DNA of 64,000 nucleotides, from assembly GCA_016858145.1 (NCBI GenBank), contig JAEHOE010000246.1, positions 1 through 64,000 on the forward strand. Reading direction: 5' to 3'. Position 1 is the first letter of the stretch, and every line of letters begins with the position of its first letter. The translations under genes and the position numbers were made by a program. Positions 1-12,734 of this stretch are shown here, one piece after another. Source of the DNA: Edaphochlamys debaryana. Taxonomy: Eukaryota; Chlorophyta; Chlorophyceae; Chlamydomonadales. A model generated the notes under the pieces. It was not told the origin of the DNA. It saw only the letters and a program-made list of their open reading frames with translations, and did not search any database.

Positions 1-3000
1 AGGGTTCAAAGGCTTGGGAAGTGCGGGGACGAGGTGGGGCGAGAGCTGGGCGCTCTGGGAGAGGCGGGGGCAGGCCGGGGGGCGGGGGCCGGCGGACCCG
101 CCGCCGCGCAAACTTCGCCCGCTCTGATCCGCCCGTTCCGAGGCCGCCAACACCCTTGCAGCATCTATTAGATGTATTGAAGGTTCAGAAGGCTTGGGAA
201 GTGCGGGGACGAGGTGGGGGCGAGAGCTGGGCGCTCTGGGAGAGGCGGGGGGCAGGCCGGGGGCGGGGGCCGCGGACCCGCCGCCGCGCAAACTTCGCCC
301 GCTCTGATCCCGCCCGTTCCGAGGCCGCCAACACCCTTGCAAGCATCTATTAGATGTATGGAGGGTTCAGAAGGCTTGGGAAGTGCGGGACGAGGTGGGG
401 CGAGAGCTGGGCCTCTGGGAGAGGCGGGGGCAGGCCGGGGGGCGGGGTCCGCGGACCCGCCGCCGCGCAAACTTCGCCCGCTCTGATCCCGCCCGTTCCG
501 AGGCCGCCAACAAAATAGATAACCCTTGCCAAGCATCTATTAGATGTATTGGAAGGGGTTCAGAAGGCTTGGGAAGTAGCGGGGGGGGCGAGGTGGGGGC
601 GAGAGCTGGGCGCTATCGGGGAGACGGGCGGGGGGGCAGGCCTGGGGACGGGGGGCCGCGGACCCGCCGCCTGCGCAAACCTTCGCCCGCTCTGATCCGC
701 CCGTTTCCGAGGGAAGGCCGCCAACAAACCCTTGCAAGCATCTATTAGATGTATTGGAGGTTCAGAAGGCTGGGGAAGTGCGGGGAACGAGGTGGGGCGA
801 GAGCTGGGCGCTCTGGGAGAGGCGGGGTCAGGCCTGGGGGGCGGGGAACCGCGACCCGCCGCCGGCGCACTTCGCCTCTACTCTGATCCGACCCGTTCCG
901 AGGCCGCCAACATATCACCCTTGCAAGCATCTATTAGATGTATTGGAGGGTTCAGAAGGCTTGGGAAGTGCGGGGACGAGGTGGGGCGAGAGCTGGGCGC
1001 TCTGGGAGAGGCGGGGGGCAGGCCGGGGGGCGGGGGCCGCGGACCCGCCGCCGCGCAAACTTCGCCCGCTCTGATCCCGCCCGTTCCGAGGCCGCCAACA
1101 CCCTTGCAAGCATCTATTAGATGTATTGGAAGGGTTTCAGAAGGCTTGGGAAGTGCGGGGACGAGGTGGGGCGAGAGCTGGGCGCTCTGGGAGAGGCGGG
1201 GGCAGGCCGGGGGGCGGGGGCCGCGGACCCGCCGCCGCGCAAACTTCGCCCGCTCTGATCCCGCCCGTTCCGAGGCCGCCAACACCCTTGCAAGCATCTA
1301 TTAGATGTATTGGAGGGTTCAGAAGGCTTGGGAAGTGCGGGGACGAGGTGGGGCGAGAGCTGGGCGCTCTGGGAGAGGCGGGGGGCAGGCCGGGGGGCGG
1401 GGGCCGCGGACCCGCCGCCGCGCAAACTTCGCCCGCTCTGATCCCGCCCGTTCCGAGGCCGCCAACACCCTTGCAAGCATCTATTAGATGTATTGGAAGG
1501 GTTCAGAAGGCTTGGGAAGTGCGGGGACGAGGTGGGGCGAGAGCTGGGCGCTCTGGGAGAGGCGGGGGGCAGGCCGGGGGGCGGGGGCCGCGGACCCCGC
1601 CGCCGCGCAAACTTCGCCCGCTCTGATCCCGCCCGTTCCGAGGCCGCCAACACCCTTGCAAGCATCTATTAGATGTATTGAAGGGTTCAGAAGGCTTGGG
1701 AAGTGCGGGGACGAGGTGGGGCGAGAGCTGGGCGCTCTGGGAGAGGCGGGGGCAGGCCGGGGGGCGGGGGCCGCGGACCCGCCGCCGCGCAAACTTCGCC
1801 CGCTCTGATCCCGCCCGTTCCGAGGCCGCCAACACCCTTGCAAGCATCTATTAGATGTATTGAAGGGTTCAGAAGGCTTGGGAAGTGCGGGGACGAGGTG
1901 GGGCGAGAGCTGGGCGCTCTGGGAGAGGCGGGGGCAGGCCGGGGGGCGGGGGGCCGCGGACCCGCCGCCGCGCAAACTTCGCCCGCTCTGATTCCCGCCC
2001 GTTCCGAGGCCGCCAACACCCTTGCAAGCATCTATTAGATGTATTGGAAGGGTTCAGAAGGCTTGGGAAGTGCGGGGACGAGGTGGGGCGAGAGCTGGGC
2101 GCTCTGGGAGAGGCGGGGGCAGGCCGGGGGGCGGGGGCCGCGGACCCGCCGCCGCGCAAACTTCGCCCGCTCTGATCCCGCCCGTTCCGAGGCCGCCAAC
2201 ACCCTTGCAAGCATCTATTAGATGTATTGGAAGGGTTCAGAAGGCTTGGGAAGTGCGGGGACGAGGTGGGGCGAGAGCTGGGCGCTCTGGGAGAGGCGGG
2301 GGCAGGCCGGGGGGCGGGGGCCGCGGACCCGCCGCCGCGCAAACTTCGCCCGCTCTGATCCCGCCCGTTCCGAGGCCGCCAACACCCTTGCAAGCATCTA
2401 TTAGATGTATTGGAGGGTTCAGAAGGCTTGGGAAGTGCGGGGACGAGGTGGGGCGAGAGCTGGGCGCTCTGGGAGAGGCGGGGGGCAGGCCGGGGGGGCG
2501 GGGGCCGCGGACCCGCCGCCGCGCAAACTTCGCCCGCTCTGATCCCGCCCGTTCCGAGGCCGCCAACACCCTTGCAAGCATCTATTAGATGTATTGGAGG
2601 GTTCAGAAGGCTTGGGAAGTGCGGGGACGAGGTGGGGCGAGAGCTGGGCGCTCTGGGAGAGGCGGGGGCAGGCCGGGGGCGGGGGCCGCGGACCCGCCGC
2701 CGCGCAAACTTCGCCCGCTCTGATCCCGCCCGTTCCGAGGCCGCCAACACCCTTGCAAGCATCTATTAGATGTATTGGAGGGTTCAGAAGGCTTGGGAAG
2801 TGCGGGGACGAGGTGGGGCGAGAGCTGGGCGCTCTGGGAGAGGCGGGGGCAGGCCGGGGGGCGGGGGCCGCGGACCCGCCGCCGCGCAAAACTTCGCCCG
2901 CTCTGATCCCGCCCGTTCCGAGGCCGCCAACACCCTTGCAAGCATCTATTAGATGTATTGAAGGGTTCAGAAGGCTTGGGAAGTGCGGGGACGAGGTGGG

Positions 3001-6000
3001 GCGAGAGCTGGGCGCTCTGGGAGAGGCGGGGGCAGGCCGGGGGGCGGGGGCCGCGGACCCGCCGCCGCGCAAACTTCGCCCGCTCTGATCCCGCCCGTTC
3101 CGAGGCCGCCAACACCCTTGCAAGCATCTATCAGATGTATTGGAGGGTTCAGAAGGCTTGGGAAGTGCGGGGACGAGGTGGGGCGAGAGCTGGGCGCTCT
3201 GGGAGAGGCGGGGGCAGGCCGGGGGGCGGGGGCCGCGGACCCGCCGCCGCGCAAACTTCGCCCGCTCTGATCCCGCCCGTTCCGAGGCCGCCAACACCCT
3301 TGCAAGCATCTATTAGATGTATTGGGGGTTCAGGAGGGTTGGGGAGGGGGGGGGACGGGGGGGGGCGAGAGCTGGGCGCTCTGGGAGGGGCGGGGGCAGG
3401 CCGGGGGGCGGGGGCCGCGGACCCGCCGCCGCGCAAACTTCGCCCGCTCTGATCCCGCCCGTTCCGAGGCCGCCAACACCCTTGCAAGCATCTATTAGAT
3501 GTATTGAAGGGTTCAGAAGGCTTGGGAAGTGCGGGGACGAGGTGGGGCGAGAGCTGGGCGCTCTGGGAGAGGCGGGGGCAGGCCGGGGGGCGGGGGCCGC
3601 GGACCCGCCGCCGCGCAAACTTCGCCCGCTCTGATCCCGCCCGTTCCGAGGCCGCCAACACCCTTGCAAGCATCTATTAGATGTATTGAAGGGTTCAGAA
3701 GGCTTGGGAAGTGCGGGGACGAGGTGGGGCGAGAGCTGGGCGCTCTGGGAGAGGCGGGGGGCAGGCCGGGGGGCGGGGGCCGCGGACCCGCCGCCGCGCA
3801 AACTTCGCCCGCTCTGATCCCGCCCGTTCCGAGGCCGCCAACACCCTTGCAAGCATCTATTAGATGTATTGGAGGGTTCAGAAGGCTTGGGAAGTGCGGG
3901 GACGAGGTGGGGCGAGAGCTGGGCGCTCTGGGAGAGGCGGGGGGCAGGCCGGGGGGCGGGGGCCGCGGACCCGCCGCCGCGCAAACTTCGCCCGCTCTGA
4001 TCCCGCCCGTTCCGAGGCCGCCAACACCCTTGCAAGCATCTATTAGATGTATTGAGGGTTCAGAAGGCTTGGGAAGTGCGGGGACGAGGTGGGGCGAGAG
4101 CTGGGCGCTCTGGGAGAGGCGGGGGCAGGCCGGGGGGCGGGGGCCGCGGACCCGCCGCCGCGCAAACTTCGCCCGCTCTGATCCCGCCCGTTCCGAGGCC
4201 GCCAACACCCTTGCAAGCATCTATTAGATGTATTGAAGGGTTCAGAAGGCTTGGGAAGTGCGGGGACGAGGTGGGGCGAGAGCTGGGCGCTCTGGGAGAG
4301 GCGGGGGCAGGCCGGGGGGGCGGGGGCCGCGGACCCGCCGCCGCGCAAACTTCGCCCGCTCTGATCCCGCCCGTTCCGAGGCCGCCAACACCCTTGCAAG
4401 CATCTATTAGATGTATTGGAGGGTTCAGAAGGCTTGGGAAGTGCGGGGACGAGGTGGGGGCGAGAGCTGGGCGCTCTGGGAGAGGCGGGGGCAGGCCGGG
4501 GGGCGGGGGCCGCGGACCCGCCGCCGCGCAAACTTCGCCCGCTCTGATCCCGCCCGTTCCGAGGCCGCCAACACCCTTGCAAGCATCTATTAGATGTATT
4601 GGAGGGTTCAGAAGGCTTGGGAAGTGCGGGGACGAGGTGGGGCGAGAGCTGGGCGCTCTGGGAGAGGCGGGGGCAGGCCCGGGGGCGGGGGGCCGCGGAC
4701 CCGCCCCGGCGCAAACTTCGCCCGCTCTGATCCCGCCCGTTCCGAGGCCGCCAACACCCTTGCAAGCATCTATTAGATGTATTGGAGGGTTCAGAAGGCT
4801 TGGGAAGTGCGGGGACGAGGTGGGGCGAGAGCTGGGCGCTCTGGGAGAGGCGGGGGCAGGCCGGGGGGGCGGGGGCCGCGGACCCGCCGCCGCGCAAACT
4901 TCGCCCGCTCTGATCCCGCCCGTTCCGAGGCCGCCAACACCCTTGCAAGCATCTATTAGATGTATTGGAGGGTTCAGAAGGCTTGGGAAGTGCGGGGGAC
5001 GAGGTGGGGCGAGAGCTGGCGCTCTGGGAGAGGCGGGGGCAGGCCGGGGGGCGGGGGCCGCGGACCCGCCGCCGCGCAAAACTTCGCCCGCTCTGATCCC
5101 GCCCGTTCCGAGGCCGCCAACACCCTTGCAAGCATCTATTAGATGTATTGGAGGGTTCAGAAGGCTTGGGAAGTGCGGGGACGAGGTGGGGCGAGAGCTG
5201 GGCGCTCTGGGAGAGGCGGGGGCAGGCCGGGGGGCGGGGGCCGCGGACCCGCCGCCGCGCAAACTTCGCCCGCTCTGATTCCCGCCCGTTCCGAGGGCCG
5301 CCAACACCCTTGCAAGCATCTATTAGATGTATTGAAGGGTTCAGAAGGCTTGGGAAGTGCGGGGACGAGGTGGGGCGGGAGCTGGGCGCTCTGGGAGAGG
5401 CGGGGGCAGGCCGGGGGGGGGGGGGCCGCGGACCCGCCGCCGCGCAAACTTCGCCCGCTCTGATCCCGCCCGTTCCGAGGCCGCCAACACCCTTGCAAGC
5501 ATCTATTAGATGTATTGAAGGGTTCAGAAGGCTTGGGAAGTGCGGGGACGAGGTGGGGCGAGAGCTGGGCGCTCTGGGAGAGGCGGGGGGCAGGCCGGGG
5601 ACGGGGCCGCGGACCCCGCGCTACCGCCGCCGCGCAAAACTTCGCCCGCTCTGAATCCCGCCCGTTCCGAGGCCGCCAACACCCTTGCAAGCATCTATTA
5701 GTGTATGGAAGGGTTCAGAAGGCTTGGAAGTGCGAGGACGAGGTGGGGCGAGAGCTGGGCGCTCTGGAGAGGCGGGGGCAGGCCGGGGGGCGGGGGCCGC
5801 GGACCCGCCGCCGCGCAACTTCGCCCGCTCTGATCCGCCCGTTCCGAGGCCGCCAACACCCTTGCAAAGCATCTATTAGATGTATTGGAGGGTTCAGAAG
5901 GCTTGGGAAGTGCGGGGACGAGGTGGGGCGAGAGCTGGGCCGCTCTGGGAGAGGCGGGGGCAGGCCGGGGGGCGGGGGGGCCGCGGACCCGCCGCTACCG

Positions 6001-6708
6001 CGCGCCGCGCAAACTTCGCCCGCTCTGATTCCGCCCGTTCCGAGGCCGCCAACACCCTTGCAAGCATCTATTAGATGTATTGGAGGGGTTCAGAAGGCTT
6101 GGGAAGTGCGAGGACGAGGTGGGGCGAGAGCTGGCGCTCTGGGAGAGGCGGGGCAGGCCGGGGGGCGGGGGCCGCGGACCCGCCGCCGCGCAAACTTCGC
6201 CCGCTCTGATCCCGCCCGTTCCGAGGCCGCCAACCACCCTTGCAAGCATCTATTAGATGTATTGAAGGGTTCAGAAGGCTTGGGAAGTGCGGGGACGAGG
6301 TGGGGCGAGAGCTGGGCGCTCTGGGAGAGGAGGGGGCAGGCCGGGGGGCGGGGGCCGCGGACCCGCCGCCGCGCAAACTTCGCCCGCTCTGATCCCGCCC
6401 GTTCCGAGGCCGCCAACACCCTTGCAAGCATCTATTAGATGGATTGAAGGGTTCAGAAGGCTTGGGAAGTGCGGGGACGAGGTGGGGCGAGAGCTGGGCG
6501 CTCTGGGAGAGGCGGGGGCAGGCCGGGGGGCGGGGGCCGCGGACCCGCCGCCGCGCAAACTTCGCCCGCTCTGATTCCGCCCGTTCCGAGGCCGCCAACA
6601 CCCTTGCAAGCATCTATTAGATGTATTGAAGGGTTCAGAAGGCTTGGGAAGTGCAGGGACGAGGTTTGGCGAGAGGCGGGCGCTCTGGGAGAGGCGGGGG
6701 CAGGCCGG
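1..6708 (+). repeat. Satellite array A, about 183-bp unit, about 36 copies
   Basis: Head-to-tail copies of a GC-rich unit of 182-184 bp fill this block and run off the left edge. Landmarks of each unit are GGTTCAGAAGGCTTGGGAAG, GGCGAGAGCTGGGCGCTCTGG, the CCGCGGACCCGCCGCCGCG box and an AT-richer segment containing CATCTATTAGATG. Most neighbouring units differ only by G-run length or single bases. Units at about 360-900 and 5600-6250 carry many small indels. The array stops mid-unit after CAGGCCGGG, immediately before methyltransferase coding sequence. Its many open frames are by-products of the 183-bp period (61 codons) and lack of stops, not genes. It is the same family as the blocks at 33673, 45609 and 48054. 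Confidence 0.97.
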
Positions 6709-6847
6709 GCTCGGCATTGGCAAGGACCGACCCGACGCGCGGTTCCCCGCGGCCCGCAAAGCGCCCGAGCTGCCCGACTGGCTTACGGGCAGCGAGGAGC
6801 AGCGCGCTGCGGCGGTGCGGGAGCGGCTGAGCCGGCAGCTGGCCTGG

Positions 6848-9800
6848 ATGCAATGGGAGCGGGAGCAGCGGGCGGCCGAGGGCTACTGCTCGTCCAGCGA
6901 TGACGAGGACGCGCCGGCCGGCGCCAAGGGGCCCGGGCTGCCCGAGGTGGGTGCGGGGAAGAGTGGGTTTAGGGGGTGGAAGAGGGGGAGGGGGGTGGAA
7001 GGGGGAGAGGTAGGGCGGGGGGGCTTGAGGGACGGGTCGGCCGCTGCCCAACGGGACTGGCCGAGGTGTGTCAGGAAGGGGGTTGGGAGTGAGGGGCAAG
7101 GGGTGAAGGGCCTCGCGAGGGCAGGCGGGAACGGCAGCATGGGTTTGGGTTACAGTACGAACCTGGGCAGTCAGGTTGCCCGTTGACTGGCGTAGTTGAG
7201 GGTGCTCTGACAGCGCTTGGAGTGAAGCCTGTGCCACGACGGGCTCGCGCTCAGCACACGGGGCCTCCACGCCGTGTCCTGAGGGGAGGAGGGGGCCGTG
7301 GGCGGTGCTGTGGATGGTCTTGGGATGGACTTGGGATGGAGAGAGGCACCGCTGGATCTCCTGTCACAAAGCCACGTGCTTCCGCTCAGCCTCGGCCCCT
7401 CCCGTCCGCTGCCTCACGCCCCCCCCGCCCCCCCCCCCCAGGTTGAGCTCATCACCTCGACCTCCAACGCCTACGTCAAGCACCTGGTCAGGCTGCGCAC
7501 CTCTGCGTCCTACCGCCGGGGCGTGCGGCGGGTGCTGCTGGTGGGGCGGGAGCTGGTGGAGGAGGCGGCGGGTGCGTGGGGGGGGGGAAGGGCGGGAGGG
7601 GGCTGAGGGGTAAAACGTGTGTGTATGGGGGCGTGCGGCGGGTGCTGCTGGTGGGGAGGGAGCTGGTGGAGGAGGCGGCGGGTGCGTGGGGGGGGGGGAA
7701 GGGCGGGAGGGGGCTGAGGGGTGAAACGTGTGTGTATGGGGGCGTGCGGCGGGTGCTGCTGGTGGGGCGGGAGCTGGTGGAGGAGGCGGCGGGTGCGTGT
7801 GGGGGGGCGGGAGGGGGGCATGGGAGGGGGATATGGGAGGGATGGGGTGCAGGGCGCGCTGGGGTATGGGGTTATGTGGGGGTGCGTGTGAAGGGGCAGC
7901 ATGGTCCGCGCAGGCTCCGTGCTCCCTCGGCTCTGACCTCTAGGGCGTGGCCTGTTGAGCAGGGCGGGTGAGGCGGCGGGGGCGGGGGCATTGGAAAGCG
8001 CGAACCGCTTTGCTGGAGGCTTGTGCTTGACCTCACCGCCCCCCCCACCCTCCCCGCTGCCCCCCCCCCATATCCCTCCCCACCCCCCAGGCGAGGGCGG
8101 CCGGGGGCTACACGCCCGAGTGCTGCTGCTGCCCGAGGGCCCCGCGGCACCGCCCCGGGGGGTGGAGGCGGACAAGGTGGTGCGCGTGACGGAGGCGGTC
8201 ATGAAGAAGGTGGGGGGGGCGGGGGGAGAGGGGGGGAGGGGGCCCGTGTGTGTATGGGCATGTGGGCGTGTGCCCCCGGGGGGTGCAGGCGGACAAGGCA
8301 GGTGCAGGCTCCGAACGCTCCCAGCCATGCCCTCCGTCCCTTGCCGCGCTCCTGCTCTGACCCTGACTGGCTTGAAGCATGGCTCTGCCCCAGGCCGCTC
8401 TGCCCTAAGCCGCTCTGCACCAGAGGCGCTCTGCCTTCCCCGACCGACTCTGCCCCAGGCCGCTCTGCCCCAGGCCGCTCTGCCTGATCCCAACCGCCTC
8501 TGCCCCGGAGCGGCTCCGCTCCCGCCTGCCCTACATTCTGACCGATCCCACCTCTGGCCCCCCACCCCGCCCCCACCCCCCCACACACTGCCCTGCAGGT
8601 TACGGGCGTGGTGAACGCGGGCGGCGTGACGGCCGTTGCCGAGGTGGCTCTGCCGCCCGAGCGCTCCCTGGCGCAGCTGCTGTACGAGGCGGCGGGCTGG
8701 GGCGCGGCGGCGGCGAGGGAGGCGGCGGCCGAGGCGGAAGCGGAGGCAGCGACAGCGGCAGCGGAGGCGGAGGCGGAGGAAGGTGCGTGGGGGCGACGGA
8801 GGGGCGGGGCTTGCGGTGCCAGACGCCGCGACGGAGGCGCGACGGAGGGTGGAGGGGCCAGCGCCGTCTTGCAGTGGGAGGGGCAGGAAGCGAGGGAGCA
8901 ACGGGAGGCTTGCTTTGCCTAGTGACCGCAGAGCGCCATAGTCAACACCTGCCCCCCTCCCTCCCTCTCATCCTGCTCAGCAGCAAACACCCTCCCTCCC
9001 TCCTTCCCTCCCTCCCTCCTTCCCTCCCGCTGCGCCTTGCAGGCCGGGCCGGCTCCTCGGCCGGTGCCTCCAGCTCGGCGGCCCCTGTGTCGCTTCCCCC
9101 CCGGCCCCGCGGCGGCGCCCCGCCCCGGCCGGTGCGGCTGCTGGTTCTGGACGGAGTGCAGGTGGGGAGGGGGGGAGGGAAGGGGGGCCTTGGGGGGAGG
9201 GGGGAGAGGGAGGGGGGGAAGCTGGAGGGGGGCCGGGGGCCGGGCATGGGTGAGTGGGTCAGGTACTGGAAGGGGTGCAGGTGCGGGGGGGTCTGGGGGG
9301 TGGCGGGTGGGGGGAGGGGGACAGGCGAGTGGCAATATGGTCGGGCCGCGTCTGGGGAATGGGGAGGCGCGCTGTGGCGGGCCGGTTGCAGTCCCCACAA
9401 GGGGAAGATGGTGCCGTTCGTGCGCCGTTTTGGCTGCGGGGACTGCGCTTGCGGACTGCGGGCCGCCGTTGTTGCTGACCTCACCCGCACTGATCATGCG
9501 AGGCGCTATCAGAAATCACCTCGATGCCACAGGGCCCCGCCTTCGCCTGCACCCGCACCCATCCACCCCAACTAGTACCCATCTTTCAGCAACCAACCAA
9601 CCAACCAACCAACCAAAAGCCTCCCAAACCCAAAAGGACCCCGGCAATCTGGGCACGCTCGTCAGCTCCCACTCACCCACCCACCAAACGCCCACTACCC
9701 CACCAACCACCAACCAACCCCCCCTCCCTCCACCCCTCCCTCCACCCCACCCACCCAACCCCTTTCCCCCCCCAGGACCCTGGCAACCTGGGCACGCTCG

Positions 9801-10612
9801 CCCGCTCCGCGCTGGCCTTCGGCTGGGACGGGCTCTTCCTGCTGCCCGGCTGCGTGGACCCGGCCAACGACAAGGCCGTGCGCTCCAGCCGGGGCGCCAC
9901 GCTGCGGCTGCCGGTGGCCTCCGGGAGCCTGGAGGAGCTGGCGGCAGCTGCGGAGGCGTGCGGGCTGCTGCTGCTCAGCGCGGACCTGGAGGAGGGCGAG
10001 GGGCAGGGCGGCAAGGCGCAGGGGCGGGAGGGTGGCGAGGGGGAGGGTGTGGGGGAGGGAGGGGGTGCGAGTGTGGGCCCCGTGCCGCCGCCCAGGCTGC
10101 TGGAGCACGGGGGCCTGCTGGGACTTCTCACGGGCGCCGCGGCGGGCGCGGATCTCTGCGGCGCGGCGCCGGGCAGCGGATCCGCACCCGCGTCCGGATC
10201 CGTATCCGGATCTGGATCTGGATCTGGGTGTGGGGGCGTGTCGCGGAGCGGGGGCCTGGGCGGCGTGGCGCTGGTCCTGGGGGCCGAGGGCGCGGGGCTG
10301 TCGCCGGGCGTGCGGGCGCTGTGCCGACGCGTGTCCATCCCAATGGAGGGCTCCATGGAGTCTCTGAACGTGGGGGTGGCCGGAGGCATCCTCATGTTTG
10401 CGCTCAGCGCCGGCATGCCGCCGCTGCTGTCCAAGCTGGCGACGCGCCTGGCGGAGGCGTCGGCGGCGCAGCAGGGCTCGGCGGGGGCGGCGGAGGGAGG
10501 TGGCGTGGAGGGCGCAGGGGTAGGGGGAGGAGAGGAGGCAGGGGCGCAGCAGGGGGTGGCGCCGGAGGGGCTGCTGGCGGCGGGGGAGGCGGCGGCGGGG
10601 GGGCAGGCGTGA
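6848..10612 (+). CDS. SpoU/TrmH-family RNA 2'-O-methyltransferase, six exons
   Basis: Exons 6848-6946, 7442-7571, 8091-8209, 8599-8782, 9043-9161 and 9776-10612 join in phase to 495 codons, all with GT-AG introns. An N-terminal substrate-binding-like region (SNAYVKHLVRLR, RVLLVGRELVEE, residues about 34-110) precedes the SPOUT methyltransferase domain. Its three signature motifs are visible: LDGVQDPGNLGTLARSA around the exon 5/6 join, VLGAEGAGLSP (about 384-394), and IPMEGSMESLNVGVAGG (about 405-421). These enzymes use S-adenosylmethionine to methylate the ribose 2'-OH of rRNA or tRNA; an organelle rRNA target is plausible but inferred. A Gly/Ser-rich insert (about residues 289-374, partly a TCTGGA-type hexamer repeat at 10193-10228) splits the domain. 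Codon 6848 is the first in-frame ATG, yet the frame reads as plausible protein upstream (LPDWLTGSEEQR) to the satellite junction at 6709, so the true 5' end may be lost or in another exon. Confidence 0.88.
7521..7810 (+). repeat. Triplicated exon-2 end with its splice donor
   Basis: The last 51 bases of exon 2 plus the following GTGCGTG donor and G-rich intron start are repeated at 7521, 7631 and 7742 (period 110-111 bp). All three copies keep the reading VRRVLLVGRELVEEAAG and the donor, so three equivalent 5' splice sites lie in a row; only the first is used in my model. Confidence 0.9.
8385..8530 (+). repeat. Minisatellite in methyltransferase intron 3
   Basis: Degenerate copies of a 15-18-bp motif, CTCTGCCCCAGGCCG, run through the intron between exons 3 and 4. 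No coding role is seen. Confidence 0.75.
9591..9616 (+). repeat. (CCAA)n microsatellite in intron 5
   Basis: About six copies of AACC lie in the intron just upstream of the final methyltransferase exon. Confidence 0.9.
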
Positions 10613-12734
10613 GGGAGGGGTTTGTGGGGCGGCGCGGGGGACCCATGGCGCCGAGATGGCGGCGGGAGGCAAGGCAGGGGGCAAGGGAAGAAGCCGTGTG
10701 TGCGTGTGGTGAGCTTGTGGGTGCGGCTTCCATGCATGCGTGACTTCACAAGTTGGCATGGGTCACATTACGTATCTGCCCTAAATAGGTAATACCTCTA
10801 GCGCTAGAGATAGCATGTGGCATGAGCAGGTCTGCTAGGTCTGCAAGCTTGGACGTGGGTGATGCACCTTGACCCGTCTAACTCGGGGCTTGAAATGAAA
10901 GGCGCGGGGATGATACCGGTAATAAGTTGAATCTCAGAAAGATGCGGCAGAAGGTGTGGCAACAGTAGGTGTGAGTGGGCCTTGCAATGGGCGGGTGCAG
11001 GAATGCAGCCTGTGACGGTCGTTGTGAAATACTTCCTGCGCTTGCTGTGGGGCGTAGTGCTTGGCTGCGCGGCCAAGGAGGACAGACACCCACCCTTGTG
11101 TGAGCGACGAGGAGTGATGGCTCATTTGCGGTGTGGAGAGTTTAGCAGGCAGCGCCTATCTGGTGCTGACGGGGGGCGGGCTGCGCTTCTTTTGTACGTA
11201 CGTACTGCACGGCGCGTGCCCCATACATCACGTCATCATTAACGTGAGCGTCCGTGCGCCGGAAGGTCCGCTGCTGGGAGTAGTCGCGCGGGCTGAGTCG
11301 CCCCCGCCCCGTGCCGCTGCCGTGTGCGAGCGCCCGCACCCCCCTCGAGCCCCGCTGCATGCAACAGGCTACGCACCGTATTCGATGTGCGCGTCCGAGC
11401 ACCCAACCGATGAGGACTGCCGGCCTGCAGCCCTGCCTGAAAGCCCCCAGCTGTAGCAGACACGCTCCCCGCCTCAAGGATACGGAGGCGACGACGCACG
11501 AGAGTGGGGTTCCTGTCAAGCCTAGACCTGCCTTTCATGACGCATCTACTACACCAGCCCTCGTAAACCCCAGCCCCTCCAGCCCCTTGCTATTGAAGCC
11601 CGCAGCAGCCATCAATACGTTCCCCTTGCCGCCCCCTAAGCCGTTAGCCCTTAAAGCCCCTATATAGCCTCCCCCACAGGCTGACGGGGTAGGTACGAAC
11701 TGAGCCATTGGTAGGGCCATCAACCTTCGCACGAGATCACAGGCTCGGAGTCCCGACCTCAGCCATGCATAGTAGCCCCCAGCCCAGCTGGGGCCCGGAG
11801 GAGCCCTCCCAGCCCTACAGCCCCACCGCTCGTAGCCCTCAGCCGTCAAAGCCCCCGCCTATGAAGCCCCCTCGACGGTCGAAGCCCCCAGCCAGCCCCC
11901 CATTGCTCCCAAACTCCCCGAGCGGGCCCGAGCGCCAGCAACATTCGGCCATTCAGGCATTCACCCTGCTCGTGAAACCACCAGCTCCCGAGTCCCCTTG
12001 CCCCAGCCCTCTGCCCCTCTAGCCCCTGTCAGCGTTTAAGACCTAGCCCCGCCCAGGACCCCAGCCGTCCGTACGCCGCGCGCGTACGGCGCTACATACC
12101 TCCGCAACAAGCTAGGCACGCTCAAAGGTACTGGCAGAGATGTATATATGGGCGAGCCCCTTTCCTACGAGCCGCAGCGTATGGTGTGTTGACATGGGTC
12201 TGGGTCAGCAGGTCTATCTGATCAGGCATACATTGTGCCTCAACATCAATCTCCCTCAGCCTCTGTGTAACGGTAGGATTCCTGCCTAGGCATCAACCAG
12301 TGCACAATACCTCTTGTTACATTGGTGCGAGCAGCTAGGAATGCAGCACAGGGGTGTGGCAGGGGTGTGTGTGGCAGGGGTGTGGCAGGGGTGTGGACGA
12401 CGTCGAAGCCCTGCTGGCCGAGTACCCTGGTCCTAAGACCTGGGACCGCGCCCCTGTTCTGCCGCACATATTGCCAGATAACAGTACCAAGCTTGACGAC
12501 TGCTGTTTTTTGGACCGAGGGCAGGTTTTGAAACGCAGTAACTGCCATCGAAACCCGGACTTGCGTCGCCTGAAGCCATGATAGCAGCAGCAGCAAAGTC
12601 GGGTGACTCGGGTGACTAGGTCGCTTTCTCACTCTCGCGATCAAGTCTGGATGAGCTTCGACCGATGCAGACCGATGTACATACCTCCGTCGCCATGTCT
12701 CTTCGAGCTTCTTCTTGCTCCACAGCTAACTAAG
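10613..12734. other. Intergenic, no convincing gene
   Basis: Between the methyltransferase stop and the signal-peptide exon no reading frame resembles a protein. From about 11440 to 12060 the plus strand is rich in degenerate AGCCCC/AAGCCCC motifs. A TATATAT box lies at 12143-12149, too far upstream of the next ATG to assign with confidence unless there is a long 5' UTR. GTGTGGCAGG repeats occupy about 12351-12400. Confidence 0.6.
12351..12400 (+). repeat. GGGGTGTGGCA minisatellite
   Basis: About four imperfect copies of a 10-16-bp GTGTGGCAGGG unit lie upstream of the 23-exon gene. A mirrored copy is in the right arm near 62070-62119. Confidence 0.75.

Noticed and set aside
1..6708. Many open frames of 60-419 codons on both strands of array A, such as 4060-5319 minus
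   Set aside because: The 183-bp period keeps frame and the GC-rich unit lacks stops in several frames; the sequences are repeats of the unit and show no protein features.
7510..8901. 463-codon minus-strand frame
   Set aside because: It lies antisense across methyltransferase exons and introns; its Pro/Arg-rich reading is the complement of coding sequence and triplicated DNA.
9673..10759. Long minus-strand frames of about 355 codons
   Set aside because: Antisense shadow of the methyltransferase final exon, where the SPOUT motifs are on the plus strand.
11311..12022. Pro/Ser-rich plus-strand frames upstream of the PAN/LamG gene
   Set aside because: Produced by degenerate AGCCCC repeats; no start context, domain or splice pattern supports them.
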